From assembly GCA_003332265.1 (NCBI GenBank), contig QPGA01000030.1, forward strand, positions 1-55,971: 55,971 bases of DNA. Direction: 5' to 3'. This document shows, in pieces, positions 17,275 through 24,647 of the stretch. Under the pieces are notes generated by a model, which worked only from the letters and a program-made list of their open reading frames with translations, did no database searches and was not told the DNA's origin. Both the position numbers and the translations under genes were made by a program. Every line of letters starts with the position of its first letter. Within the stretch, counting starts at the first letter, position 1. This DNA comes from Candidatus Accumulibacter meliphilus (lineage in GTDB: Bacteria > Pseudomonadota > Gammaproteobacteria > Burkholderiales > Rhodocyclaceae).

Positions 17275-18852
17275 ATGGCCACTTCCGACTTCGAGATCGA
17301 ACGCCTTCGGCTGCAGGCCGCCGGCAGCTTGCCGGCGCACTGTTTTGATGAATTTCAGCGCCTGTCGCGAACACTGCTGCATGGGCCGGCCTTCCAGTGG
17401 CTGTTGGTCGACGCGCCGCACGAGTTGCTGCGCGAGCAGGTGATGGCCGCGCTCGACAGTGTTCTGCACGCTGCCGGCCTGCAGGTGCACCGCTTGCCGC
17501 TTGGACGCCGCATTGCCGACGTCGCGACGCTGGAAAAGCGACTGCTCAAGAACGTTGGCAAAGCAGCAGTGGTGCATGTCATCGGCTCGCAGGGCTGGTT
17601 CGATGCGGCCCGCTGGGATGCCTTCAACGTGCGCCGCGAGCGCATCGCTGCCGAAGTGCGCGCCCGGCTTGTGTTCTGGCTCGACGCTGAAGCGATTGCC
17701 CTGGCGTCGCACGGCGCTCCCGATCTCTGGGCCTGGCGTGGCGGCGTGTACGCTTTCACGCCGCTGCCGGCAACCGCCTACGTTCGCACGGAGGGGTCGA
17801 GTGGCGACTCGCCCTTTGTACGCTTCCCGTACCAGTATGGTCCCGACGTTCGCTCGATGAGCGAGCGTCGTCGGCGTATCGCCGACATCCGGGCATGGCT
17901 GGACAATCATGCCTCTGTGCCAGTCGACCTTCTCGTCGCGCCACTCGACGAACTGGGCCGACTGCTTTACGACGTCGGCGATTACGATGCCGCGCTGGCG
18001 CATTGGCGCGAGCGCGAGTTGCCGCTGCACCGGCAGCGCGGTGACGAACGTGGGATGGCGGTAACGCAAGGCAGGATTGCCGACGTACTGCAGACCCAAG
18101 GGCAGTTGGACGAGGTGCTACGTATCCGCCGCGAGGAACAGCTGCCGGTGTTCGAGCGCCTGGGCGATTCGCGCGAGCGGGCGATGACGCAAGGCAAGAT
18201 TGCCGACGTGCTGGAGTTGCGGGCGCAGTTGGACGAGGCGCTACGCATCCGCCGCGAGGAAGAGCTGCCGGTCTACGAGTTCCTGGACGATGTGCGCTCG
18301 CGGGCCATGACGCAAGGCAAGATTGCCGATGTACTGGAACTGCGGGGGCAGTTGGACGAGGCGCTGCGCATCCGCCGCGAGGAACTGTTGCCGGTATTCG
18401 AGCGTCTGGGCGATGTGCGCTCGCGGGCGGTCACGCAAGGCAGGATTGCCGACGTGCTGCAGGCGCGGGGACAGTTGGATGAGGCTTTGCGCATCCGCCG
18501 CGAGGAACAGCTGCCGGTATTCGAGCGCCTGGGCGATGTGCGCGAGAGGGCGGTAACGCAGGGCCGGATTGCTGACCTGCTCGAGGCGCGAGGGCAGCTG
18601 GACGAGGCACTGCGCATCCGCCGCGAGGAAGAGCTGCCGGTCTACGAGCGCTTGGGCGATGTGCGCTCGCGGGCGCTGGTGTCCTCGCAGATCGCACTGC
18701 AGCTATTGTGCCGCAACGACAGCGAGTCGTTGGCTGAAGCCAGGCAACTCCTTGAAGCGGCCTACGCCGACCTGTCGCGTGTGGGCCTTCCTGAGGCACA
18801 GCTGCTGGCCGACGAAATGCGCGAGCGCGGATTGACCGTACCTTCAATCTGA
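17275..18852 (+). CDS. TPR-repeat protein with near-identical 41-residue units
   Basis: A 525-residue protein. Residues 1-160 form a globular domain that ends in FWLDAEAIALASHGAPDLWAW; it resembles the nucleotide-binding part of large TPR-linked signalling NTPases but has no Walker A. A linker leads to one diverged repeat, then five almost identical 41-residue units at residues 266-470 (GKIADVLELRGQLDEALRIR type), which read as TPR-like helix pairs, and a final diverged repeat. There is no signal peptide or membrane helix. It is likely a scaffold or sensor for the ATPase encoded just upstream; function is unknown. Confidence 0.75.
   Translation: MATSDFEIERLRLQAAGSLPAHCFDEFQRLSRTLLHGPAFQWLLVDAPHELLREQVMAALDSVLHAAGLQVHRLPLGRRIADVATLEKRLLKNVGKAAVVHVIGSQGWFDAARWDAFNVRRERIAAEVRARLVFWLDAEAIALASHGAPDLWAWRGGVYAFTPLPATAYVRTEGSSGDSPFVRFPYQYGPDVRSMSERRRRIADIRAWLDNHASVPVDLLVAPLDELGRLLYDVGDYDAALAHWRERELPLHRQRGDERGMAVTQGRIADVLQTQGQLDEVLRIRREEQLPVFERLGDSRERAMTQGKIADVLELRAQLDEALRIRREEELPVYEFLDDVRSRAMTQGKIADVLELRGQLDEALRIRREELLPVFERLGDVRSRAVTQGRIADVLQARGQLDEALRIRREEQLPVFERLGDVRERAVTQGRIADLLEARGQLDEALRIRREEELPVYERLGDVRSRALVSSQIALQLLCRNDSESLAEARQLLEAAYADLSRVGLPEAQLLADEMRERGLTVPSI
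18070..18684 (+). repeat. Five tandem 123-bp coding repeats
   Basis: Units start at 18070, 18193, 18316, 18439 and 18562, a constant 123-bp period (41 codons), inside the TPR gene. They are near-identical at DNA level, including third codon positions, so they point to recent duplication or gene conversion. The unit begins ggcargattgcc and contains the shared run cgcatccgccgcgagga. Confidence 0.92.
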
Positions 18853-19789
18853 GGGTCGCTGAAGCGCCACAATCAGCGGAGATGCCTGCTTCGGCGCGGC
18901 AGTGACGACAAGCCGCTCTTCGTCGGCGGCGCGGCGGGGTTTTCTACGGCCTCTATCGCGCCCGCGAGAGGAGGCTGATGGCTGTCCCAAGGCCTCCGAT
19001 CACCTCTTCGATCGCCGTTTTCCTTTCCTGCCCCTGCAACGGCGGTCGTCGTCCTTGACGCGCCTGGTGGCGACGCTGCGGCTCGCCTTCCGACCCATAC
19101 CAATCGCTTGTCTTGCTTTACCCTGAAGTGCGCTGCGCTCGATGTGCTTTGCATGAATCGTGGCTCTGGAAAAGTCGCAACGTGGTCTGGACGATGCAGG
19201 CTTCCCGTGACTGCCACAGGACGTTCCAATGTCATGAGCCTTGGAGAATTTGCGAGAAATCGCGCGCAGCGGGCAGATTTCCGGGAACGGCCTTTAACCC
19301 CATGAACAAAAAGCTTTAGTTATCCGTAGTGACGATTAAATAGAGTCCGTTTCGTGGACGCGGCACTGCTTCCTGCGCAAAAAATGTTCTGGCCGCTGCC
19401 TGCCGTTTATTCCATTTCGTCCATTTTAATAGTTAATTTGAAGTGAATTGATTTCTTCCCCATTTGTTTCCGTGGACAAATGACCGGAGGATTTTTGTAG
19501 GTACACGGCAAGTTGTGTAAAAGCAGTTGGTTATATGCTTTTAACTGCATATGAAAACATTTTTTCTGCATCATGAAATGTGTTTCGCATCAAGCCTTTG
19601 CCGCTTGCTGCCGCCACCGCTTCTCGCAGTGGCCAGGCCAAGGTTTATTATTATTTGCTGCCTCTATGGGGCTTCTCAGAGGGAGATTTTCTGATAATCT
19701 TTGTCGCTCAGAGGCTTCGCGTCACCCCTGAAGTCTTTGATCTGCATCTAAAGACTTCAAAAATATTTTCCACCCTTGGAGAGTCCAAA
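18853..19789. other. Long gene-free region and AT-rich leader of the pst operon
   Basis: A 937-bp region without a supported gene. The first half is GC-rich with short frames on both strands that match nothing I recognise. From about 19300 the sequence turns markedly AT-rich, unlike the rest of the window. It holds overlapping dyads at 19519-19548 (aaaagca/tgctttt and gcagtt/aactgc) and a weak promoter-like pair, TTGGTT (19527-19532) and TATGAA (19550-19555) with 17-base spacing. I could not find a convincing two-part Pho box by eye. Confidence 0.6.
19729..19759 (+). promoter_or_regulatory. Stem-loop in the pstS 5' leader
   Basis: A perfect 10-bp inverted repeat (tgaagtcttt/aaagacttca) encloses an 11-base loop and ends 30 bases before the pstS ATG. 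It is followed by an A/T-rich stretch and then the GGAGAG ribosome-binding site. It could affect transcript stability or leader termination, or bind a regulator. Confidence 0.5.
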
Positions 19790-20665
19790 ATGACTTTGAA
19801 ATCGATGTTTTTGAGCGTCAGCCTTGCCGTCGCCGCTGCCCTGGCGTCAGGTGCCGTTTCTGCACGAACCGAGATCCAGAACAAGGGCTCGGACACTCTG
19901 GTCAACGTCGCCCAGTCATGGGCCGAGCAATACGGCAAGATCAATCCGAATGTGGCCGTCGCGGTTTCCGGCGGCGGCTCGGGTACCGGCATCGCAGCGA
20001 TGATCAACGGCACCGTGGATATCGCCAATTCCAGTCGCAAGATGAAGGACAAGGAGATAGCCGAGGCCAAGGCCAAAGGTCACGATCCGGTCGAGCACGT
20101 GGTCGGCTACGATGCCCTGGCTATCTTCGTACACAAGAGCTTTCCGCTGGATACCTTGAGCATCCCCGAACTGGCCAAGATCTACGGACGTGACGGTGGG
20201 GCGACCAAGTGGAGCGATCTGGGAATTACCGTTCCGGGTTGCAAGGACGAGATCGTCGTCGTCAGCCGGCAAAACAACTCGGGCACTTACGCCTACTTCC
20301 AGGAGGCCGTTCTCGGTGAGAAGGGCAAGTTCCGCCAGGGCACGCTGGACATGCACGGCTCCAAGGACGTCGCCGATCTGGTCGAGAAGACGCCTTGCGC
20401 GATCGGCTACAGTGGCCTTGCCTACGCCACGGATCACCTGAAGGCGTTGTGCATCTCGCCCGAGAAAGGCAAGCCATGCGTCATGCCGACCGAGGATACC
20501 GCTTTTGATGGCAGCTATCCGATCGCCCGTCCGCTGTTCATGTACACCGATGGTCAGCCGAAGGACGAAACCAAGAAGTACATGGACTGGATCAAGAGCG
20601 ACGTTGGCCAGTGCATCGTTGCCAAGGAAGGCTACGCGCCAATCAAGAAAGTCAGCTGCAAGTAA
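19790..20665 (+). CDS. pstS: Phosphate ABC transporter, periplasmic phosphate-binding protein
   Basis: A 291-residue secreted protein that captures phosphate for the Pst importer. The signal peptide covers about residues 1-25 (SLAVAAALASGAVSA). The phosphate site segments are recognisable: KGSDTLVNVAQSWAEQY, SGGGSGTGIAAMINGTVDIA and SRQNNSGTYAYFQEAV. The Cys pairs CKDE and CAIG/CISPEKGKPC may form disulfides. The ATG at 19790 is chosen because GGAGAG precedes it and the signal peptide starts there; the open frame reaches further upstream. It heads the operon. Confidence 0.94.
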   Translation: MTLKSMFLSVSLAVAAALASGAVSARTEIQNKGSDTLVNVAQSWAEQYGKINPNVAVAVSGGGSGTGIAAMINGTVDIANSSRKMKDKEIAEAKAKGHDPVEHVVGYDALAIFVHKSFPLDTLSIPELAKIYGRDGGATKWSDLGITVPGCKDEIVVVSRQNNSGTYAYFQEAVLGEKGKFRQGTLDMHGSKDVADLVEKTPCAIGYSGLAYATDHLKALCISPEKGKPCVMPTEDTAFDGSYPIARPLFMYTDGQPKDETKKYMDWIKSDVGQCIVAKEGYAPIKKVSCK

Positions 20666-20755
20666 GTCGTACGTCATCACGGGCGCGGGGACAGGGAGTC
20701 TTCTCGCGCCTGCAACGTACTTGTCTGCCGTTAGTGCCGTGGGGAGTCGCAAGCA

Positions 20756-21841
20756 ATGAGCCATTATGAAGAACGTCTCGAGAGAGACCTGTCCCTGATC
20801 AAACAACAAGCGACCCTGCTGGCCAAGCGCGTTGACGAAGCACTCGGCGCCGCGGTACGCGCCCTGCTGAGCGGTGACGACAAGCTGGCCTACGCGACCG
20901 TCCTGGGAGATCAGCGGATCAACGCGGAAAACCGTAAGCTGGACAAGATGTGCCACGCTTTCATCGGCGTGCACCTGCCGAGCGCCGGACATCTGCGTCT
21001 GATGACGGCGATGATTCACGCCAACGTCGCGCTGGAGCGTGTCGGCGACTACGCGGTGACCATTGCCCGCGAATCGGTGCATCTCGCCAAACGCCCCGAC
21101 GCGCTGATCAAGCGCGAGGTTGACTTGCTTGCCGGTGAGTCGCGGCAGATGTTCAAGCAGGCGATGTGCGGCTTCATCGATGGCAATGCCGAGAAGGCCA
21201 GGGCGACGATGATCATGGCCGATCAGGTCGAGCGCACTTTCGATGTCGTCTTTGCCGACCTGGTCAATGCCGGCGAGAACTTCAGCATCGAGGACCTCTT
21301 CGCCTATCTCGGCGTTTTCAACTCGCTCGAACGGGTCTCGGACCAGGCCAAGAACATCTGCGAGGAAACGGTGTTTGCGGTGACCGGCCAGACCAAGGCG
21401 ACAAAGGTTTTCCGGATTCTCTTCCTTGACGAGGACAACACCCTGCTCGGACCGATCGCCGAGACCGTTGCTGGCAAGATTGCTTGCGGAGGTGGTGAGT
21501 TCCGCAGCCTGGGCCGTCAGGCCGGCGCGATGGCGCCGGAGGTGGTCGGCCTGCTGCAGGAGTCGGGGGTCGACCTCGCCCGCCACCAACCACAAGCGAT
21601 GAATCTGAGTCTTCAGGATCTTGTCGATTTCCACGTCATCGTCAGCCTGCAGGGGCCAGTCAAGTCCTACGTCGACAAGGTTCCGTTTCACACTGCGGCT
21701 CTGGAGTGGGACGTCGGCGGCGTGCTTGCGGCGGAACTTCCCGAGGAGCAGCGGCGCGAGCGCTACGCGACCCTGGTTCGCGAAATTGCCGTGCAGGTGA
21801 GCACCCTGATGACCACCCTGCGGGGCGAGGAGGCCGACTGA
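20756..21841 (+). CDS. phoU: PhoU protein fused to a degenerate ArsC/low-MW phosphatase-like domain
   Basis: A 361-residue protein. Residues 1-215 form two PhoU three-helix repeats with the metal-binding motifs ERVGD (94-98) and ERVSD (192-196). PhoU normally links Pst transport to PhoR signalling. Residues 217-355 match the ArsC/low-molecular-weight phosphatase fold end to end: FRILFLDEDNTLLGPIAET aligns with the C-x5-R loop, ESGVDLARH with the GIDxS segment, DFHVIVSL and ALEWDV with the C-terminal strands. The catalytic Cys is Asp225 and the Arg is Leu231, while Asn228 and Pro233 are kept, so phosphatase activity is unlikely. It lies between pstS and pstC. Confidence 0.88.
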   Translation: MSHYEERLERDLSLIKQQATLLAKRVDEALGAAVRALLSGDDKLAYATVLGDQRINAENRKLDKMCHAFIGVHLPSAGHLRLMTAMIHANVALERVGDYAVTIARESVHLAKRPDALIKREVDLLAGESRQMFKQAMCGFIDGNAEKARATMIMADQVERTFDVVFADLVNAGENFSIEDLFAYLGVFNSLERVSDQAKNICEETVFAVTGQTKATKVFRILFLDEDNTLLGPIAETVAGKIACGGGEFRSLGRQAGAMAPEVVGLLQESGVDLARHQPQAMNLSLQDLVDFHVIVSLQGPVKSYVDKVPFHTAALEWDVGGVLAAELPEEQRRERYATLVREIAVQVSTLMTTLRGEEAD

Positions 21842-21842
21842 C

Positions 21843-22790
21843 ATGGCCAACAGCAACGCTGTACCTGGCGCCACAGTGGCTCGCGGGGGGGCTGGCGCGT
21901 TCGATCGTCGCGATTTCGACTGGTACGTAGACAAGGCGGTTCAGGCCCTGGTGTTCCTCTGCGGTATCTCGGCGATCGTCTTCGTGCTGGGAATTTTTAT
22001 TTTCGTCTTCAAGGAAGGTGTCGGCTTCATCCTGCACCACATGAACGTCCGGGAGTTCTTTCTCACGCCGTACTGGTTCCCGAGCGACGCCGACGCCCCC
22101 GAGTACGGGATCCTGGCGCTGATGGCAGGTACCGCCAGCGTCACCGGTCTGGCAATGCTGGTCGCCGTGCCGTTCTCGCTCGGAGCGGCGATCTACATTG
22201 CCGAGTTTGCCAGTGGCAAGACCCGTGAAACGCTGAAAGTGCTGGTCGAGCTGCTGGCGGCGATTCCGTCGGTGGTCTGGGGCTTCATCGGCCTGGTGAT
22301 CATGAATCCCTTGATCATCAAGTGGTTCGACGTGCCGGTGGGTCTCTGCGTGCTCAACGCCGGCATCATTCTTGGTTTGATGGCGGCACCGATCATGACC
22401 TCGATCGCCGAGGATGCGCTCAAGGCAGTGCCCGATCGTTACCGTGAAGCCGCCGAGGCGATGGGCGCGACGCGCTGGCAGGTGACCTACAAGGTGGTGT
22501 TGCCGGCGGCCAAGAACGGGCTGCTCGGTGGCGTGCTGCTCGGGGTCGGACGCGGTTTCGGAGAAACGATGGCCGTGCTGATGGCGACCGGACACGCGGT
22601 CAATATTCCCGACAGCGTCTTCGACTCGGTGCGCGCGCTGACCGCGACGATCGCCGCAGAACTGGGTGAAACGGTGGTCGGCGGCGAGCATTATCAAGCG
22701 CTGTTCACCATCGGCATTCTGCTCTTCGTGGTCACCTTCACCGTCAACCTGACCGCCGATCTCATCGTGCGCGGCATTCGCAAGGGATAG
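21843..22790 (+). CDS. pstC: Phosphate ABC transporter permease PstC
   Basis: A 315-residue inner-membrane permease with about six membrane helices. The N-terminal 35 residues are cytoplasmic. The binding-protein-dependent transport signature (EAAEAMGATRWQVTYKVVLP) and the preceding LLAAIPSVVWGFIGLV are typical of PstC, as is GVGRGFGETMAVLMATGH. It starts one base after the phoU stop, with GAGG upstream, and is followed three bases later by pstA. Confidence 0.95.
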   Translation: MANSNAVPGATVARGGAGAFDRRDFDWYVDKAVQALVFLCGISAIVFVLGIFIFVFKEGVGFILHHMNVREFFLTPYWFPSDADAPEYGILALMAGTASVTGLAMLVAVPFSLGAAIYIAEFASGKTRETLKVLVELLAAIPSVVWGFIGLVIMNPLIIKWFDVPVGLCVLNAGIILGLMAAPIMTSIAEDALKAVPDRYREAAEAMGATRWQVTYKVVLPAAKNGLLGGVLLGVGRGFGETMAVLMATGHAVNIPDSVFDSVRALTATIAAELGETVVGGEHYQALFTIGILLFVVTFTVNLTADLIVRGIRKG

Positions 22791-22793
22791 AAA

Positions 22794-23684
22794 ATGACAA
22801 CTGCCAACGCCGCCATGTTTCAGGCGAGCAGCCTGAACCACCGCAATGCCAGGGTCCAGAGCCTCTATCGAATCCTCTTCGGTGTGATGACGCTGATGCT
22901 GATTGCGCCGGTAATGATGATTCTGGGAACCCTGATCTACAAGGGTGGCGGGGTGATCTCCTGGGAGTTTCTGTTTACTGCGCCAACTGACGGGATGCGT
23001 ACCGGCGGCGTCCTGCCCGCCCTGCTGGGTACCGTCTGGCTGGTAACGGTGGCGCTGTTGCTGTCGGTTCCGATCGGCGTTTTCGCGGCGATTTACCTCA
23101 GCGAGTACGCCGGCGACAACTGGTTTACGCGCATCATCAATCTGGCGATCATCAACCTGGCCGGTGTGCCGTCGATCGTGCACGCCTTGTTCGGGTTGGG
23201 TGCTTTCGTCATCTTTTTCAAGTTCGGGACCAGTATTCTGGCGGCCAGTCTGACGCTGGCGGTGATGACCATGCCGGTGGTCATCGTCGCCACCCGCGAA
23301 TCACTGCAGTCGGTACCGCCGGCATTTCGCGAGGCCTGCTGGAACATGGGAGCGACGCGCTGGCAGACCATTCGCAAGGTGGTGCTGCCGAACTCGATCA
23401 CCGGCATCCTGACCGGCGTGATCCTCGAAGTTTCGCGTACCGCTGGCGAGACCGCGCCGATCATGTTCACCGGCGCGGTGTTTTTCACGCCTTTCCTGCC
23501 GCAAAGCGTCTTCGACCAGACCATGGCCTTGTCCTTGCACCTGTTTGTTGCCGCGACCCAGGTTCCGGGGATCGCCGAGGAAGTCCCGTTCGGCATCGCT
23601 CTGGTACTCATCGGACTGGTGTTGCTGATGAACAGCGCGTCGATCGCGTTTCGCATGTGGCTCAGGGGGAAGAAGAAATGGTAA
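22794..23684 (+). CDS. pstA: Phosphate ABC transporter permease PstA
   Basis: A 296-residue inner-membrane permease, partner of PstC. Typical segments are NLAGVPSIVHALFGLGAFVIF, the EAA loop EACWNMGATRWQTIRKVVLP and EVSRTAGETAPIMFTGAVFF. The C-terminus is short and basic (MWLRGKKKW). Its stop overlaps the first pstB start by seven bases, so the two are translationally coupled. Confidence 0.95.
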   Translation: MTTANAAMFQASSLNHRNARVQSLYRILFGVMTLMLIAPVMMILGTLIYKGGGVISWEFLFTAPTDGMRTGGVLPALLGTVWLVTVALLLSVPIGVFAAIYLSEYAGDNWFTRIINLAIINLAGVPSIVHALFGLGAFVIFFKFGTSILAASLTLAVMTMPVVIVATRESLQSVPPAFREACWNMGATRWQTIRKVVLPNSITGILTGVILEVSRTAGETAPIMFTGAVFFTPFLPQSVFDQTMALSLHLFVAATQVPGIAEEVPFGIALVLIGLVLLMNSASIAFRMWLRGKKKW

Positions 23685-24499
23685 GTCAAAGCGCTCTTGG
23701 ACGCGTAGCGGTCGCCGCTCAAGAGGACGCCGCTGCCGCGGCGCCGCGGACCAAGCTGGCGGTCAAGAACCTGACCATCAGTTACGGGAAGGCATTGGCA
23801 TTGAAGGATGTCAGCCTGGAGATTCGCGAGCACGAGATCTTCGGCATCATTGGCCCCGCCAATGCCGGCAAGACCTCCTTCCTCAAAGCGGTCAACCGCA
23901 TGGACATGTTCACCACGGGAATGCGCGTGGCCGGCGAAATCCACTTCAATGGGCTGGATACCCGCCACCTGAAGAACGTCTATGCGCTACGCAGTCGCAT
24001 CGGCGTCGTCTTTCCGCTGCCGGTTGGTCTGCCGATGACGGTCTATGACAACGTTGCCCTGTCGCCGCGCCTGCGGGGAATCAAGGAAAAGGCCGAGTTG
24101 GACGTGATCGTGCAGCGCTGCCTGACTCGCGCAGCTCTCTGGGACGAAGTCAAGGACCGCCTCAATGCGCTCGGCAGCCTGCTTTCGGGCGGCCAGCAGC
24201 AGCGGCTGACGATCGCCCGGGCGCTGTCGCAGGAACCCGACCTGCTGATGCTCGACGAGTTCTCGATTGCCGTCGACCCGGTCACCACCATGCGCATCGA
24301 AGATGTGCTCAAGGAGTTGCGCAAGGAAGTGACCATCATCCTGGTGACCAACCTGGTGCAGCAGGCGCGCCGTCTGGCCGACCGTACCGCATTTTTCCTG
24401 AACAGCGAGTGCGTCGAGATCGGGGTCACCGAGGATCTGTTCACCGGCCCTGTGAAGGATCGGCGGACGCGTGATTACGTGGAGGGACGATTCGGCTGA
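23678..24499 (+). CDS. pstB: PstB-like ABC ATPase 1, degenerate Q-loop and switch
   Basis: A 273-residue homologue of the phosphate importer ATPase, alignable over its full length to PstB including the end RDYVEGRFG. Walker A is GPANAGKT (59-66) instead of the usual GPSGCGKS. The Q-loop Gln is Pro113 (VFPLP), Walker B keeps Asp193-Glu194 (MLDEFSIAVDP), and the switch His is Asn225 (ILVTNLVQQ). The signature LLSGGQQQRLTIARAL is intact. On its own it should hydrolyse ATP poorly, but it can supply a good signature to a partner. The ATG at 23678 is preferred to a GTG seven codons earlier. Confidence 0.88.
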   Translation: MVSQSALGRVAVAAQEDAAAAAPRTKLAVKNLTISYGKALALKDVSLEIREHEIFGIIGPANAGKTSFLKAVNRMDMFTTGMRVAGEIHFNGLDTRHLKNVYALRSRIGVVFPLPVGLPMTVYDNVALSPRLRGIKEKAELDVIVQRCLTRAALWDEVKDRLNALGSLLSGGQQQRLTIARALSQEPDLLMLDEFSIAVDPVTTMRIEDVLKELRKEVTIILVTNLVQQARRLADRTAFFLNSECVEIGVTEDLFTGPVKDRRTRDYVEGRFG

Positions 24500-24647
24500 G
24501 CCTTGCTGCCCGGCGCGTGCGCCGCTGCCGGGTGGCGGTGCACACCTTCGCTGCACTGGCGGGGATCGTCGAAGCGCTGCGTGACGGGCTTTGCAAACAG
24601 CGCTTGCCCTGAATCAATTGAAGAATGCAAACGAAGGACACAACGAG

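Noticed and set aside
16153-18099. 648-codon open frame on the minus strand opposite the ATPase and TPR genes
   Set aside because: It is a shadow frame in GC-rich DNA: no domain, no signal, and it spans two well-supported plus-strand genes.
18070-18684. Regular repeat array resembling a CRISPR array
   Set aside because: The units are 123-bp, contiguous and in frame, with no unique spacers; they encode protein repeats.
19300-19790. A Pho box upstream of pstS
   Set aside because: Short CTGCAT motifs at 19545 and 19566 are 21 bases apart, and no tandem CTGTCAT-like pair with 11-base spacing was found.
21417-21841. Active arsenate reductase or phosphotyrosine phosphatase activity for the PhoU fusion
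   Set aside because: The catalytic Cys and Arg of the C-x5-R loop are Asp225 and Leu231, so catalysis by the family mechanism is not possible.
19916-21934. 672-codon minus-strand frame opposite pstS and phoU
   Set aside because: It runs antisense to two recognised genes and the gap between them and has no recognisable motif.
21660-23183. 507-codon minus-strand frame opposite pstC and pstA
   Set aside because: Rich in His/Gln/Arg as expected from antisense of membrane-protein codons; not a gene.
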